A stretch of 64,000 nucleotides of DNA. Origin: Algoriphagus algorifonticola (GTDB taxonomy: Bacteria; Bacteroidota; Bacteroidia; Cytophagales; Cyclobacteriaceae). Location of the stretch: contig NZ_VLOG01000042.1 in NCBI RefSeq assembly GCF_007655305.1, forward strand, positions 1 to 64,000. The letters are read 5' to 3'. The notes beneath the pieces were generated by a model, which ran no database searches, had not been told where the DNA came from, and worked only from the letters and a program-made list of their open reading frames with translations. This document shows, piece by piece, positions 6,470 through 15,416 of this stretch. Made by a program: the position numbers and the translations under genes. Within the stretch, counting starts at the first letter, position 1, and every line of letters begins with the position of its first letter.

Positions 6470-8463
6470 ATCTATTGAATGATTGGATTCCGGAAAATCT
6501 CCTGCAGGCCTTGGGTTGGACCTTGGTCCATTCCATCTGGCAGTTGATATTAATTAGCGCTTTTCTATGGATAGCCTTGAAGCTATTTTCCAAGAAAAGC
6601 CCGGAATTCAAATACAAACTTGCAGTGGCTGCCTTAGGCATGAGTTTGATAGTTGCATTCGCTACACTTTGGTACGAGTTTTCGGTTCTTCCTGCAATTG
6701 GAAGTAAGTTAACTACCAGCTCAGAATTGATCTTTTTTCAACTATCAGGAGGAATTGCAGAGTCTAATCTTTCTTGGATCGAGTCATCTATTTTATGGAT
6801 AGAATCTCAAATTCCCTTATTCGTCAACTTTTGGTTTTTTGGTTCCATATTATTCTTGATGAGACTTTTTACCAGTCTTTCGGAGATTAGGAGTTTAAGA
6901 AAAACCAGTTTTAACGCTGAGGATCAAACCCTGCTTGCTGCTGTTGAAAAAGTAAGTAAAAGATTGGGGATCAGTCGAAATGTGAATTTAAGGATCACTC
7001 ATAATAGTCTTTCTCCATTAACCTTTGGAGTTTTCAAGCCTATGATTCTGATACCTGCTGGATTAATATTTCACCTTAGTCCAAGCCAGTTGGAGGCAAT
7101 TATTGCACACGAACTGGCCCATATCAAAAGGTATGATTACCTAACCAACTTAATGCAGTCTATGATGGAGGTATTCTTTTTTTACCATCCATGTTTCTGG
7201 TGGATGAATCAGACTGTTAAAGAACTGAGAGAAAATGCAGCCGATGATTTGGCAGTGTCCACGGGGGTAGAGCCCAAGGAACTCGCTTATAGTTTGGCCG
7301 AAGTATTAAATTTTAAACAACAAAACGCACCGGAATTGGCTATGACAGCCAGTAAAAGAAGGAATCCAACCCTTCATAGAATTAAAAGAATGATGGGATT
7401 TCCAGCCCAGATTTATCCACAAAACCCTATTATTTCACTACCCATGCTACTAACCCTATTATTAAGTGCGGGACTGATGGCAAGTGCCCAGCAGGATTCT
7501 CCGCTAAACACAGAAAAAGAAGAACCAAATGTGTATCTAGAAAACCCGGATTTGGGTGATTTCATCCCAACAAGCGAGCTCAATCCCACTTGGACAAAGG
7601 CAGATACCAGCAAAAAGGAGGAAACCAAAAAAGTAATAAAAATCGAAGGTGAAGAACCTATGATTTGGGAGTCTGATGGGAATACATTTATTCTGAAGGG
7701 TAAAGGCCCCAATAGCTTCCAATATCAAATTAAAGGAGATACTTTGATTTCAAATGGGGATACTATTTTCATGAAAGGAAAGACAGCGATGATTTTCAAA
7801 AATGGACCTTCCTTAAGTCCAGCTCCTAAGCTTAACTTGATGGTGGCTCCTGAGTTTCCTGAAAACTTTATGACAATGGCTGTTCCTGAGTTCCCAAGTG
7901 AAATGATTCCTCCATTAGTTTTTGCCATGCCGCCGATGGAAGCGATGCCTCCAATGCCGGATATGCATTTGAAAGGCTTTGCCATGCCTCCTCTGCCTCC
8001 CATGGATTTAAATGATACTACTGAAGCATCCAAAGCTGAAAGAGAAAAGTGGGTAAAAGAATGGGAGGCAAAGGCTGAAGCTTGGTCTAAAAAGGCGGAA
8101 GAGGCCATGAAGGAGTTTGAGCCAAAAATGAAGGAATGGCAGAAGAAGATGGAAGAGTGGCAAAAGTCTCAAGAACCTAAAATGAAGGAGTTCGAGGATC
8201 AAATGAAAGCCTGGGAAAAAGAAAATGAACCAAGGGTAAAAGCTTGGGAGGATAAAATGAAAGCTTGGGAAAAGGAACAAGAGCCCAAGCTCAAGGAATT
8301 TGAAGCCAAGATGAAAGAATGGGAGAAATCTCAACAACCCAAAATCGAAGAGTTCCAACGAAAAATGGAAGAGTGGAAGAAAGAAAATGCCAAGAAAATG
8401 GAAGAGTTTCGAAAGGCTATCGAAGCTGAATTCAAAAAAAGCAAGGAAGACTCTAAGAACTGA
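6466..8463 (+). CDS. M56-family (BlaR1-like) membrane metalloprotease with an atypical C-terminal sensor region
   Basis: A 665-residue protein. Membrane segments lie at about 17-40, 50-70, 118-136 and 325-342. The zinc motif HELAH is at 215-219, with downstream ENAADDLA completing the M56 site. BlaR1 relatives cleave a BlaI-type repressor, and the BlaI gene here overlaps this start. After the last membrane segment there is no penicillin-binding sensor. Instead there is an acidic stretch, a Met/Pro-rich part (459-513, about 11 Met and 15 Pro) and a charged helix of five 18-residue repeats (552-641). LMASAQQ at the end of the last membrane segment resembles a signal peptidase I site, so the tail might be released. 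A terminator follows. Confidence 0.85.
   Translation: MNLLNDWIPENLLQALGWTLVHSIWQLILISAFLWIALKLFSKKSPEFKYKLAVAALGMSLIVAFATLWYEFSVLPAIGSKLTTSSELIFFQLSGGIAESNLSWIESSILWIESQIPLFVNFWFFGSILFLMRLFTSLSEIRSLRKTSFNAEDQTLLAAVEKVSKRLGISRNVNLRITHNSLSPLTFGVFKPMILIPAGLIFHLSPSQLEAIIAHELAHIKRYDYLTNLMQSMMEVFFFYHPCFWWMNQTVKELRENAADDLAVSTGVEPKELAYSLAEVLNFKQQNAPELAMTASKRRNPTLHRIKRMMGFPAQIYPQNPIISLPMLLTLLLSAGLMASAQQDSPLNTEKEEPNVYLENPDLGDFIPTSELNPTWTKADTSKKEETKKVIKIEGEEPMIWESDGNTFILKGKGPNSFQYQIKGDTLISNGDTIFMKGKTAMIFKNGPSLSPAPKLNLMVAPEFPENFMTMAVPEFPSEMIPPLVFAMPPMEAMPPMPDMHLKGFAMPPLPPMDLNDTTEASKAEREKWVKEWEAKAEAWSKKAEEAMKEFEPKMKEWQKKMEEWQKSQEPKMKEFEDQMKAWEKENEPRVKAWEDKMKAWEKEQEPKLKEFEAKMKEWEKSQQPKIEEFQRKMEEWKKENAKKMEEFRKAIEAEFKKSKEDSKN
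8119..8388 (+). repeat. Five 54-bp in-frame repeats encoding 18-residue helical units
   Basis: Five consecutive 54-bp units inside the M56 gene encode variants of (E/Q)P(K/R)-x-(K/E)-(E/A)-(W/F)-x-x-(K/Q)-M-(K/E)-x-W-x-K-x-(Q/N). They start at 8119, 8173, 8227, 8281 and 8335. A sixth degenerate unit follows. Eighteen residues equal five alpha-helical turns, so Trp/Phe and Met positions would line up on one face. Confidence 0.85.
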
Positions 8464-8489
8464 TATTGTGTGTTGATAATCCAAAAAGG

Positions 8490-8514
8490 CCCGGTTGACT
8501 GACCGGGTTTTTTT
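8490..8514 (+). terminator. Rho-independent terminator after the BlaI/M56 unit
   Basis: CCCGGT and ACCGGG form a perfect 6-bp stem around a 6-nt loop, followed by seven T. It begins 26 nt after the M56 stop codon. Confidence 0.85.
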
Positions 8515-8803
8515 GTGGAGTCTTTTTTTTTGCCTAAAGGGAAAATATATTTTTCTAAAAGGAGTCTTCAAAAATCTGATTGGCATGAATTTTTATGGGA
8601 AAATGCCCCACTTTTTTTACTGAAACTGACAAGATCTTGGGTGTTGATTACTTATTCTGTTCAAAAATGTTCGATTTTGGCTCATTTTGAGGGTTTTTTA
8701 AACATCATGAATTCATCCTTAAAGCGCTGAATACCAGTAAAAAAATCTGATAAATTTTTTGATAAATATTGGCTTGGATCAAACTTTTGGCTACTTTTAA
8801 GTT
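8515..8803. other. Gene-free stretch upstream of the dcw promoter
   Basis: About 290 bp between the terminator of the BlaI/M56 unit and the MraZ boxes. A 71-codon open frame (8515-8730) lacks any recognisable feature and I do not call it. The 11-mer CTTAAAGCGCT at 8718-8728 recurs at 8879-8889 just before mraZ. Nothing else is evident. Confidence 0.5.
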
Positions 8804-8840
8804 AAAGTGGGAAAAAGTGGGGGAAAGTGGTAGAATGTGA
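8804..8840 (+). promoter_or_regulatory. MraZ-box array (four repeats, 10-bp period)
   Basis: AAAGTGG occurs at 8804, 8814 and 8824, followed by a weaker AATGTGA at 8834, all exactly 10 bp apart. MraZ proteins bind arrays of short GTG-containing direct repeats at this spacing (AAAGTG-type boxes in mycoplasmas, TGGG-type in E. coli). The array ends 12 bp before the -7 element and covers the -33 area, so MraZ binding would repress or remodel its own promoter. Confidence 0.85.
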
Positions 8841-8852
8841 AAAGCATTTTAT

Positions 8853-8860
8853 TACTTTTG
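8853..8860 (+). promoter_or_regulatory. Probable -7 element TACTTTTG of the dcw promoter
   Basis: An exact TAnnTTTG match located 38 nt before the mraZ ATG and 12 bp after the MraZ boxes, giving a leader of about 30 nt. No -33 TTG is visible; the MraZ boxes occupy that position. Confidence 0.55.
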
Positions 8861-8897
8861 TCTTTACTACAAACTCGTCTTAAAGCGCTAAGAAGAA

Positions 8898-9332
8898 ATG
8901 TTCAACAGTCAATATGAATGTAAGCTGGATCCGAAAGGTCGTCTGGTCTTGCCCTCCAAGATTAAAGGGGCGATTCCGGAGGCTAACGGTACTACGCTCA
9001 TGCTTCGCATGGCTGAAGACAAATGTCTTGCACTTTATCCAATGGTCGAGTTCAAAAAATTGGAGAACCAGATCAAAGCATTATCCATCAACAATCCTGA
9101 GCAGCGTAAGCTTCAAAGGACATTTTTCATCACAAGTGTGGAAGTGGAACTGGATAATGCTGGTAGACTTTTGATCCCCAAGCTTTACCAAACCTATGCC
9201 GGGTTAGAGAAAGATGTGGTAGTCGTAGGGATGGGTAGCAGGATTGAAATCTGGAATCCACAAAATTATCTGAATAATATCATCGAAGATCCGGCGGACT
9301 TGTCCAGCCTGATGGAAAAGTATCTCTCCTGA
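8898..9332 (+). CDS. mraZ: Division/cell wall cluster transcriptional regulator MraZ
   Basis: A 144-residue protein with two SpoVT/AbrB-like swapped-hairpin halves. The first includes YECKLDPKGRLVLPSKIK (about residues 5-22) and the second VELDNAGRLLIPKLY (about 82-96). Each carries the DxxGRhxhP signature. MraZ forms ring-shaped oligomers that bind repeat arrays upstream of its own operon and usually repress it. Such an array is present 60-95 bp upstream. It is the first gene of the dcw cluster, 4 nt before rsmH. Confidence 0.95.
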   Translation: MFNSQYECKLDPKGRLVLPSKIKGAIPEANGTTLMLRMAEDKCLALYPMVEFKKLENQIKALSINNPEQRKLQRTFFITSVEVELDNAGRLLIPKLYQTYAGLEKDVVVVGMGSRIEIWNPQNYLNNIIEDPADLSSLMEKYLS

Positions 9333-9336
9333 AGCT

Positions 9337-10248
9337 ATGACTGAGTCTGTGTACCATATTCCAGTGATGCTCGCCCAATGCACTGAAGGCTTGGCTATTG
9401 ACCCCAACGGCATCTATGTAGATGTGACTTTTGGAGGCGGTGGTCATTCCAGAGAAATTCTCAAGCATTTGGACAATGGCCATTTGTATGGTTTCGATCA
9501 AGATCAGGATGCTGAAGCGAATATTCCGGCCGACCCTAAGTTTACTTTCGTTCAGGCCAACTTCAGAGATATCAAAAAATACCTTCGCCTATATGGGGTG
9601 AAGAAAGTAGATGGAATTCTCGCTGACCTAGGAATCTCCTCTCATCAAATTGATGAGCCGAGTCGTGGTTTCTCTACCCGATTCAAAGGTGACTTGGATA
9701 TGAGGATGAACCAGTCGGCGCCACTTTCTGCCAAGGAAGTGCTGAATACTTATGAAGAAAGCAAGCTCCATAAGATTTTCGGGATCTACGGTGAGGTTAA
9801 AAATGCAAAAACGCTTGCTCAGGCAGTAGTAGCTGAAAGAGCTCAGCAAGCATTTGAAACGACGGAAGGCTTCACAGCTTTTCTCAAAAAATATGCGCCA
9901 CGAGGAAAGGAGTTTAAATACTTCGCTCAGGTATTTCAGGCTTTGAGAATTGAGGTGAATGATGAGATGGGAGCTTTGGAAGAGATGCTGATGAGTTCGG
10001 TGGAGCTATTGAAGCCGGAAGGGCGATTGGTGGTGATGAGTTACCACAGCCTGGAGGATAGGTTAGTCAAAAACCTGATCCAAAAGGGAAAATTTCAGGG
10101 TGAGTTGGAAAAGGACTTTTATGGAAATCCCATGAGGCCTTTGGAGCCGGTGAGTAGAGGAGCAGTAGTAGCTGATGAAAAGGAAATAGCAGCTAATCCA
10201 AGAGCTAGAAGTGCGAAGCTCAGGATAGCTAAAAAAACAGGAAAATGA
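9337..10248 (+). CDS. rsmH: 16S rRNA (cytosine(1402)-N(4))-methyltransferase RsmH
   Basis: A SAM-dependent methyltransferase (303 residues, usual length) that modifies C1402 of 16S rRNA at the ribosomal P site. The SAM-binding motif VDVTFGGGGHSREIL is at about residues 28-42. ILADLGISSHQID and the C-terminal VVMSYHSLEDRLVKNLI are RsmH signatures. It lies between mraZ and ftsL as in most dcw clusters, and its stop overlaps the ftsL start (ATGA). Confidence 0.96.
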   Translation: MTESVYHIPVMLAQCTEGLAIDPNGIYVDVTFGGGGHSREILKHLDNGHLYGFDQDQDAEANIPADPKFTFVQANFRDIKKYLRLYGVKKVDGILADLGISSHQIDEPSRGFSTRFKGDLDMRMNQSAPLSAKEVLNTYEESKLHKIFGIYGEVKNAKTLAQAVVAERAQQAFETTEGFTAFLKKYAPRGKEFKYFAQVFQALRIEVNDEMGALEEMLMSSVELLKPEGRLVVMSYHSLEDRLVKNLIQKGKFQGELEKDFYGNPMRPLEPVSRGAVVADEKEIAANPRARSAKLRIAKKTGK

Positions 10249-10631
10249 GTCAGAACACCTTTAGAAAGAAGTTGAAGTCTGGAAATAAGCCGAAGTCATC
10301 CGGCTCAGGAAAGACTATTTTCTCCTGGATAGAGGAAAAGCTGGATGTGACAAAAATTCTTGGAGAAGGAGTTCCGGTACAGCTGGTTCCTCCTGTAGGA
10401 TTTATTGTGATGCTGGCACTTATATATATATGGAGTAATCACCGGGCTGAAAATATGGTCCGAAAAATAGAAAAAGCACAGCAGGAAGTGGAGGATCTGA
10501 GAGCAGATGTCACAACGCTTGAGGCGGAATACATGCTCAGTTCCATGCAATCAGAGCTGGCTAAAAAAGTAGAGTCTCAAGGTATAATTGAATTAGAACA
10601 ACCTCCTATCAAAATAGAAGTCAAGAAGTGA
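10245..10631 (+). CDS. ftsL: FtsL-like divisome membrane protein
   Basis: A 128-residue bitopic protein. It has a basic N-terminal cytoplasmic part, one membrane helix at about residues 46-64 (PPVGFIVMLALIYIW), then a coiled coil with heptad-like charged sequence (about 68-110). Sequence identity to enteric FtsL is not visible; the call rests on topology, length and position between rsmH and the division transpeptidase. FtsL scaffolds FtsI/FtsW with FtsB and FtsQ at the septum. The stop overlaps the GTG start of the next gene. Confidence 0.75.
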   Translation: MSQNTFRKKLKSGNKPKSSGSGKTIFSWIEEKLDVTKILGEGVPVQLVPPVGFIVMLALIYIWSNHRAENMVRKIEKAQQEVEDLRADVTTLEAEYMLSSMQSELAKKVESQGIIELEQPPIKIEVKK

Positions 10632-12736
10632 ATATCAAGCGATCCATAGTGCTAAGAGTGAGGGTGGTTTTCATCCTGATTGCGCTTGCGACAGCAGCGA
10701 TACCGCTTCGTATTGCCAAAATTCAGTTTGAGGAAGGAGACAAGTGGAGAGAAAAAGCAGAGACTATCAACTTTCAGTACAGAGAGGTGCCTGCAACAAG
10801 AGGGAATATCTATGCCGGCGATGGCAGTTTATTGGCCACAAGCCTACCTTTTTACAGAGTTGCCATGGACCCGACTATTGCCAAGTCAGATCGCTACAAT
10901 GCAGGAATCGATTCTTTGGCCAAAATGCTTTCAGCTTTTTACAAAGACAGATCTGCTACTGCATATAAGCGCATGATCACAGATGCCCGTAGAGACAATA
11001 AAAGATATCTTGTCTTGAATCGAAAGCAGATAGGGTATCAGGACATGCAAAAAATGTCCAATTGGCCGATTTTCCGTGATGGCAGATTAGGCGGCGGCGT
11101 ATTGTTTGAAAAAGTAGAAAAGCGATACAGACCATTCAATGCGTTGGCCAGCAGAACTGTCGGCTTTTTGAATGAAAATGAATACGGTGCTGGAATTGAA
11201 TACAGCTTTAATGAGTATTTGAAAGGTCAGGACGGAAAAGCATTGTTTCAGCGGTTGGCTGGGGGTAGTTGGAAGCCGGTTTTTGACGCAGAAGATATCA
11301 AGCCTGAAGACGGATATGATGTGATTACCACTTTGGATGTCAATATTCAGGATGTGGCCGAAACTGCTTTGCTAAAGCAACTTGTAGAAAGGGAAGCGGC
11401 TTTTGGATCCGTGATTGTCATGGAAGTGAAAACTGGGCAAATCAAAGCAATAGCTAATCTTCAAAGAAACAAAAACGGCAAAGGCTACGGAGAAAACTAC
11501 AACTTCGCCATAGGAGATCAAGGCAATACCGAGCCGGGATCTACTTTTAAGCTGCTTTCCATGCTGGCACTTTTGGAAGAAAATAAAGTGAGTTTGGGAC
11601 AATCTATTGAGACTGGAAATGGTGCTCATAGATTTTATGACCGAACCATGCGAGATGCAAAAAATGGAGGATTCGGGACCATCACTGTTCGTGAGGCTTT
11701 TGAGAAATCTTCTAATGTGGCTATCTCCAAATTAGTGGATATGCACTTTGGATCCAGTCCTTCCAAATTTTTATCCTATGTGGAAAAGGTTGGAATCAAT
11801 CAGCCTTTTGGTTTCCAGTTGGCTGGGGAAGGCAAGCCTTATTTTAAAAAGCCTGGCAGCAAACAGTGGTACGGAACTTCTCTTCCTTGGATTTCTATCG
11901 GATATGAGATAAAGCTAAACCCTCTTCATACGCTTGCTTTATATAATGCGGTGGCGAATGGGGGCGAAATGGTCAAGCCTTATATCGTGCAGGCAGTGAT
12001 CAAAGGAAATAGAATTGAAAAAGAATATCAGCCGGAAGTGCTTCGGAAAAGAATTGCATCTGAAAAAACCATCAAGCAACTGCAAGAGCTTTTGCAGGGC
12101 GTCGTAGAAAACGGAACAGCTAAGAATATTTCCAATGCCGATTACAAAATAGCAGGTAAAACAGGTACCGCTCAGAAATTAATCAATGGCCGCTATACCC
12201 AGAAATACTACACCAGTTTTGCAGGATATTTCCCGGCAGAAAAGCCAAAGTACTCCATGATTGTGGTAATCGATAGCCCAAATGGATTTGCAGCTTACGG
12301 GGGAGATGTTTCAGCTCCAGTTTTTAAAGAAATAGCAGATAGGATTTATGCTTTGGATATAGAGTTGAATCCAACCGGACCAGCTCAAATATTACGTGCC
12401 GAAGCCTCCACTTCCACTTTACCATTTGTAAAAGCAGGAAAAGCAGAGGAAGTGCATCAGATCTTGGAGCAATTGGGAGTAAAAGCCAATGCTGTTCAGG
12501 CTGATGATTGGGTAAAAGTAGTCGCTCAAGATAACAGAGTAGGCTGGAAAATTAATGATACCGAAAAGGCAATGGTCCCTGATGTTTCAGGTCTGTCCTT
12601 GAGGGATGCCCTTTTCATTTTGGAAAATAAGGGCTTGAAAGTGCATTACAGCGGAAAAGGCTTGGTACAAGAGCAATCTCTGGAACCAGGAACCAAGCTT
12701 CTACCGAATACAACCATAAATCTGGTGTTGGGATGA
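10628..12736 (+). CDS. ftsI: Septal penicillin-binding protein (FtsI/SpoVD type) with C-terminal PASTA domain
   Basis: A class B PBP of 702 residues that crosslinks septal peptidoglycan in the periplasm. One N-terminal membrane helix (about 8-26) precedes a dimerisation domain with TRGNIY near residue 58. In the transpeptidase domain the active-site motifs are STFK (Ser305), SSN (361-363) and KTGT (511-514). A PASTA domain closes the protein (about 640-702), as in SpoVD/PBP2x-like proteins. The start is GTG, overlapping the ftsL stop (GTGA). Its own stop overlaps the murE ATG. Confidence 0.93.
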   Translation: MNIKRSIVLRVRVVFILIALATAAIPLRIAKIQFEEGDKWREKAETINFQYREVPATRGNIYAGDGSLLATSLPFYRVAMDPTIAKSDRYNAGIDSLAKMLSAFYKDRSATAYKRMITDARRDNKRYLVLNRKQIGYQDMQKMSNWPIFRDGRLGGGVLFEKVEKRYRPFNALASRTVGFLNENEYGAGIEYSFNEYLKGQDGKALFQRLAGGSWKPVFDAEDIKPEDGYDVITTLDVNIQDVAETALLKQLVEREAAFGSVIVMEVKTGQIKAIANLQRNKNGKGYGENYNFAIGDQGNTEPGSTFKLLSMLALLEENKVSLGQSIETGNGAHRFYDRTMRDAKNGGFGTITVREAFEKSSNVAISKLVDMHFGSSPSKFLSYVEKVGINQPFGFQLAGEGKPYFKKPGSKQWYGTSLPWISIGYEIKLNPLHTLALYNAVANGGEMVKPYIVQAVIKGNRIEKEYQPEVLRKRIASEKTIKQLQELLQGVVENGTAKNISNADYKIAGKTGTAQKLINGRYTQKYYTSFAGYFPAEKPKYSMIVVIDSPNGFAAYGGDVSAPVFKEIADRIYALDIELNPTGPAQILRAEASTSTLPFVKAGKAEEVHQILEQLGVKANAVQADDWVKVVAQDNRVGWKINDTEKAMVPDVSGLSLRDALFILENKGLKVHYSGKGLVQEQSLEPGTKLLPNTTINLVLG

Positions 12737-14199
12737 AGAAAGTGCTAAAAGACATATTATATAAAGTATCATTGATCGCCACTACCGGAGATATGGAAGT
12801 GAAGGTTAAGGATATTGTCTTTGATAGTAGAAAAGTAAGTTCAGGTTCGGCATTTGTAGCTATTGCCGGAACACAAGTAGATGGACATGAGTACATCAAT
12901 GCTGCTCTTGAGAAAGGGGCAAAGATCATTGTTTGCGAAAAACTTCCAGAAAAGCTTTCAGGAGGAATTACCTGGGTTCAGGTTCAGAATTCTGCGAAAG
13001 CTTTGGGGATCATGGCCTCTAATTTTTATGACAATCCTTCTCACCAGATCAAGGTAGTTGCGATTACCGGAACCAATGGGAAAACCACCACGGCAACTCT
13101 TTTGCATCAGCTATTTATTTCAATGGGATATAGCACAGGCTTATTGTCCACTGTCGAAAACAAAATCAATGAGGAAATCATTCCTGCTACCCATACCACG
13201 CCTGATGCGGTCAGCGTGCAGGCTTTGCTTCGCAAAATGGCAAATGCTGGATGTACACATTGCTTTATGGAAGCTAGCTCTCACGCGATTGTTCAGGAAA
13301 GAATTGCAGGGTTGAAGCTAATTGGTGCAGTATTTACCAATATCAGTCATGATCATTTGGATTACCATAAAACCTTTGACGAATACATCAAAGCCAAGAA
13401 AAAGCTTTTTGATGATTTGCCTAAGGATGCTTTTGCGCTAGTCAACAGTGACGATAAAAGAGGTATGGTAATGCTTCAAAACTGCAAAGCAACGCATCAA
13501 ACTTTTGCTTTGAAGTCTGATGCTGATTTCAAGGCAAAAATCATTTCCAACACGCTGGAAGGCCTGGAATTGGACATTAATGGGAAACAGGTTTGGTTCC
13601 GATTGATTGGAGCTTTCAATGCTTATAACCTTTTGGGTGTACTGGGAACAGCAGTATTGCTGGGAGAAGATGAGGACGAAGTGATGACTTCATTATCTGC
13701 TATAAAAGGTGCCAAAGGAAGGTTTGATCAGATTTCCATCGCCGGAATTACAGCGATTGTAGACTATGCGCATACTCCTGATGCTTTGGAAAATGTACTC
13801 AAAACTATCAATGGGGTAAGAGGTGGAGGTGAGCAATTGATTACTGTGGTAGGATGCGGAGGCAACCGGGATACAACCAAAAGACCTGTGATGGCAAAAA
13901 TTGCTGTTCAGGAAAGTGATAAAGTGATTCTGACTTCGGATAATCCCCGATTTGAAGAGCCAGAGGCGATTTTGAAAGATATGCAAGCGGGAATTGGCCC
14001 TACTGATTTACGAAAAACTTTGACTATCACAGATAGAAGAGAAGCGATCCGAACAGCCTGTATGCTATCCAAGTCTGGCGATATCATTCTGATTGCTGGG
14101 AAAGGACATGAGGATTACCAGGAAATTCAAGGTGTGAAGCACCATTTTGATGATAAAGAGGTGGTAAGTGAAATCTTAAATGAACTGAAACAAAACTAA
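12733..14199 (+). CDS. murE: UDP-MurNAc-L-Ala-D-Glu:meso-diaminopimelate ligase MurE
   Basis: This cytoplasmic ATP-dependent ligase adds the third residue of the stem peptide. The ATP loop TGTNGKTT is near residues 114-121. Mur-ligase signatures include THTTPDAVS and the late HEDYQEI segment. DNPRFEEP near residue 399 matches the DNPR specificity motif for meso-diaminopimelate rather than lysine, so the wall is predicted to be the Dap type. Length (488) is normal. It overlaps the PBP gene by 4 nt and is one nt from mraY. Confidence 0.95.
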   Translation: MKKVLKDILYKVSLIATTGDMEVKVKDIVFDSRKVSSGSAFVAIAGTQVDGHEYINAALEKGAKIIVCEKLPEKLSGGITWVQVQNSAKALGIMASNFYDNPSHQIKVVAITGTNGKTTTATLLHQLFISMGYSTGLLSTVENKINEEIIPATHTTPDAVSVQALLRKMANAGCTHCFMEASSHAIVQERIAGLKLIGAVFTNISHDHLDYHKTFDEYIKAKKKLFDDLPKDAFALVNSDDKRGMVMLQNCKATHQTFALKSDADFKAKIISNTLEGLELDINGKQVWFRLIGAFNAYNLLGVLGTAVLLGEDEDEVMTSLSAIKGAKGRFDQISIAGITAIVDYAHTPDALENVLKTINGVRGGGEQLITVVGCGGNRDTTKRPVMAKIAVQESDKVILTSDNPRFEEPEAILKDMQAGIGPTDLRKTLTITDRREAIRTACMLSKSGDIILIAGKGHEDYQEIQGVKHHFDDKEVVSEILNELKQN

Positions 14200-14200
14200 G

Positions 14201-15412
14201 ATGCTATATCCCATTTTTGATTATTTAGATAAGGTTTTGGACATTCCTGGAGCAGGGGTGTTTCGCTATATCTCTTTCCGTGCTGGGATGGCGGCAGTTC
14301 TTTCATTGATTATTACCATCACCTTTGGGCATAAAATCATTGCCTGGATTAGAAATAAGCAGATCGGCGAAACCGTCAGAGACCTTGGTCTTGAGGGACA
14401 AACTCAAAAGAAGGGAACTCCGACAATGGGAGGGCTGATGATGATAGCAGCGATTTTAATCCCAACTCTATTATTTGGTGACTTAGACAATATTTACATC
14501 CTCCTTCTTCTTATCACCACTGTGTGGCTGGGAGGAATTGGCTTTTTGGATGATTACATCAAAGTTTTCAGAAAAAATAAGGAAGGACTAGCCGGAAGAT
14601 TTAAAATCATCGGCCAAATAGGGATAGGAATCATCGTTGGAGCTACGCTTTACTTCCATGAAGATGTGGTAATCAGGGAGTTTCAAAATCCTGTTTCTAT
14701 CGAAGAAGGAATTGTAGAGACCCCTGCTTATCAGGATATTAAAATTGCAAAAACAACCATTCCGTTTGTTAAGAATAACGAATTAAACTACGAATCAATT
14801 TTAGGATTCTTGGGTGAGTCCATGACTCCGGTTTTATACATTTTAGTAGTGATATTCATTATCACTGCTGTGTCCAATGGCGCTAATATTACCGATGGAA
14901 TAGATGGTCTGGCAGCAGGGACTTCGGCCATTATTGGCTTAACAATTGCAATTTTCGCCTATTTAAGTGGTAACGCGATTTTTTCCCAATACCTGAATAT
15001 CATGTACATCCCTAACTCAGGAGAGTTGGTGATTTTCGCCTCAGCTTTTATAGGAGCTTGTGTTGGCTTCCTGTGGTACAATGCTTATCCAGCTCAGGTA
15101 TTTATGGGAGATACAGGTTCGCTGATGCTGGGTGGAGTGATTGCTGTTTTGGCATTGACACTCAGAAAGGAACTTTTGATTCCTATTATGTGCGGGATTT
15201 TTCTAGTGGAGAATCTTAGCGTAATGATTCAAGTCAGCTATTTCAAATACACAAAGAGAAAATATGGAGAAGGAAGACGGGTATTCTTAATGTCTCCTTT
15301 GCATCATCATTATCAGAAGAAAAGTATTCCGGAAGCCAAAATTGTAACCCGGTTTTGGATAGTGGGGATCTTGTTGGCAGTCATCACTTTGGCAACTTTA
15401 AAATTGAGATAA
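14201..15412 (+). CDS. mraY: Phospho-MurNAc-pentapeptide transferase MraY
   Basis: A polytopic membrane enzyme (403 residues) that transfers phospho-MurNAc-pentapeptide to undecaprenyl phosphate, making lipid I. Recognised motifs are [17 protein letters not shown] (conserved aspartates), [13 protein letters not shown] and [15 protein letters not shown], followed by the histidine-rich PLHHHYQ. About ten hydrophobic segments are visible. A Bacteroidota-style insertion of roughly 50 residues (about 160-210) lies between the early membrane segments. The gene is tightly packed between murE and murD. Confidence 0.96.
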   Translation: MLYPIFDYLDKVLDIPGAGVFRYISFRAGMAAVLSLIITITFGHKIIAWIRNKQIGETVRDLGLEGQTQKKGTPTMGGLMMIAAILIPTLLFGDLDNIYILLLLITTVWLGGIGFLDDYIKVFRKNKEGLAGRFKIIGQIGIGIIVGATLYFHEDVVIREFQNPVSIEEGIVETPAYQDIKIAKTTIPFVKNNELNYESILGFLGESMTPVLYILVVIFIITAVSNGANITDGIDGLAAGTSAIIGLTIAIFAYLSGNAIFSQYLNIMYIPNSGELVIFASAFIGACVGFLWYNAYPAQVFMGDTGSLMLGGVIAVLALTLRKELLIPIMCGIFLVENLSVMIQVSYFKYTKRKYGEGRRVFLMSPLHHHYQKKSIPEAKIVTRFWIVGILLAVITLATLKLR

Positions 15413-15416
15413 GTAA

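Noticed and set aside
6095..8463. Beta-lactam resistance regulon
   Set aside because: The BlaI/BlaR1 resemblance is clear, but there is no beta-lactamase or PBP2a gene in the unit and no penicillin-binding sensor, so resistance is not supported.
8008..8586. 192-codon minus-strand frame opposite the M56 repeat region
   Set aside because: A shadow of the in-frame 54-bp repeats: its Phe/Leu-rich translation only mirrors the Lys/Glu-rich coding strand.
8515..8730. 71-codon open frame upstream of mraZ
   Set aside because: No domain, atypical composition, starts inside the terminator tail of the preceding operon and lies in the regulatory region of the dcw cluster.
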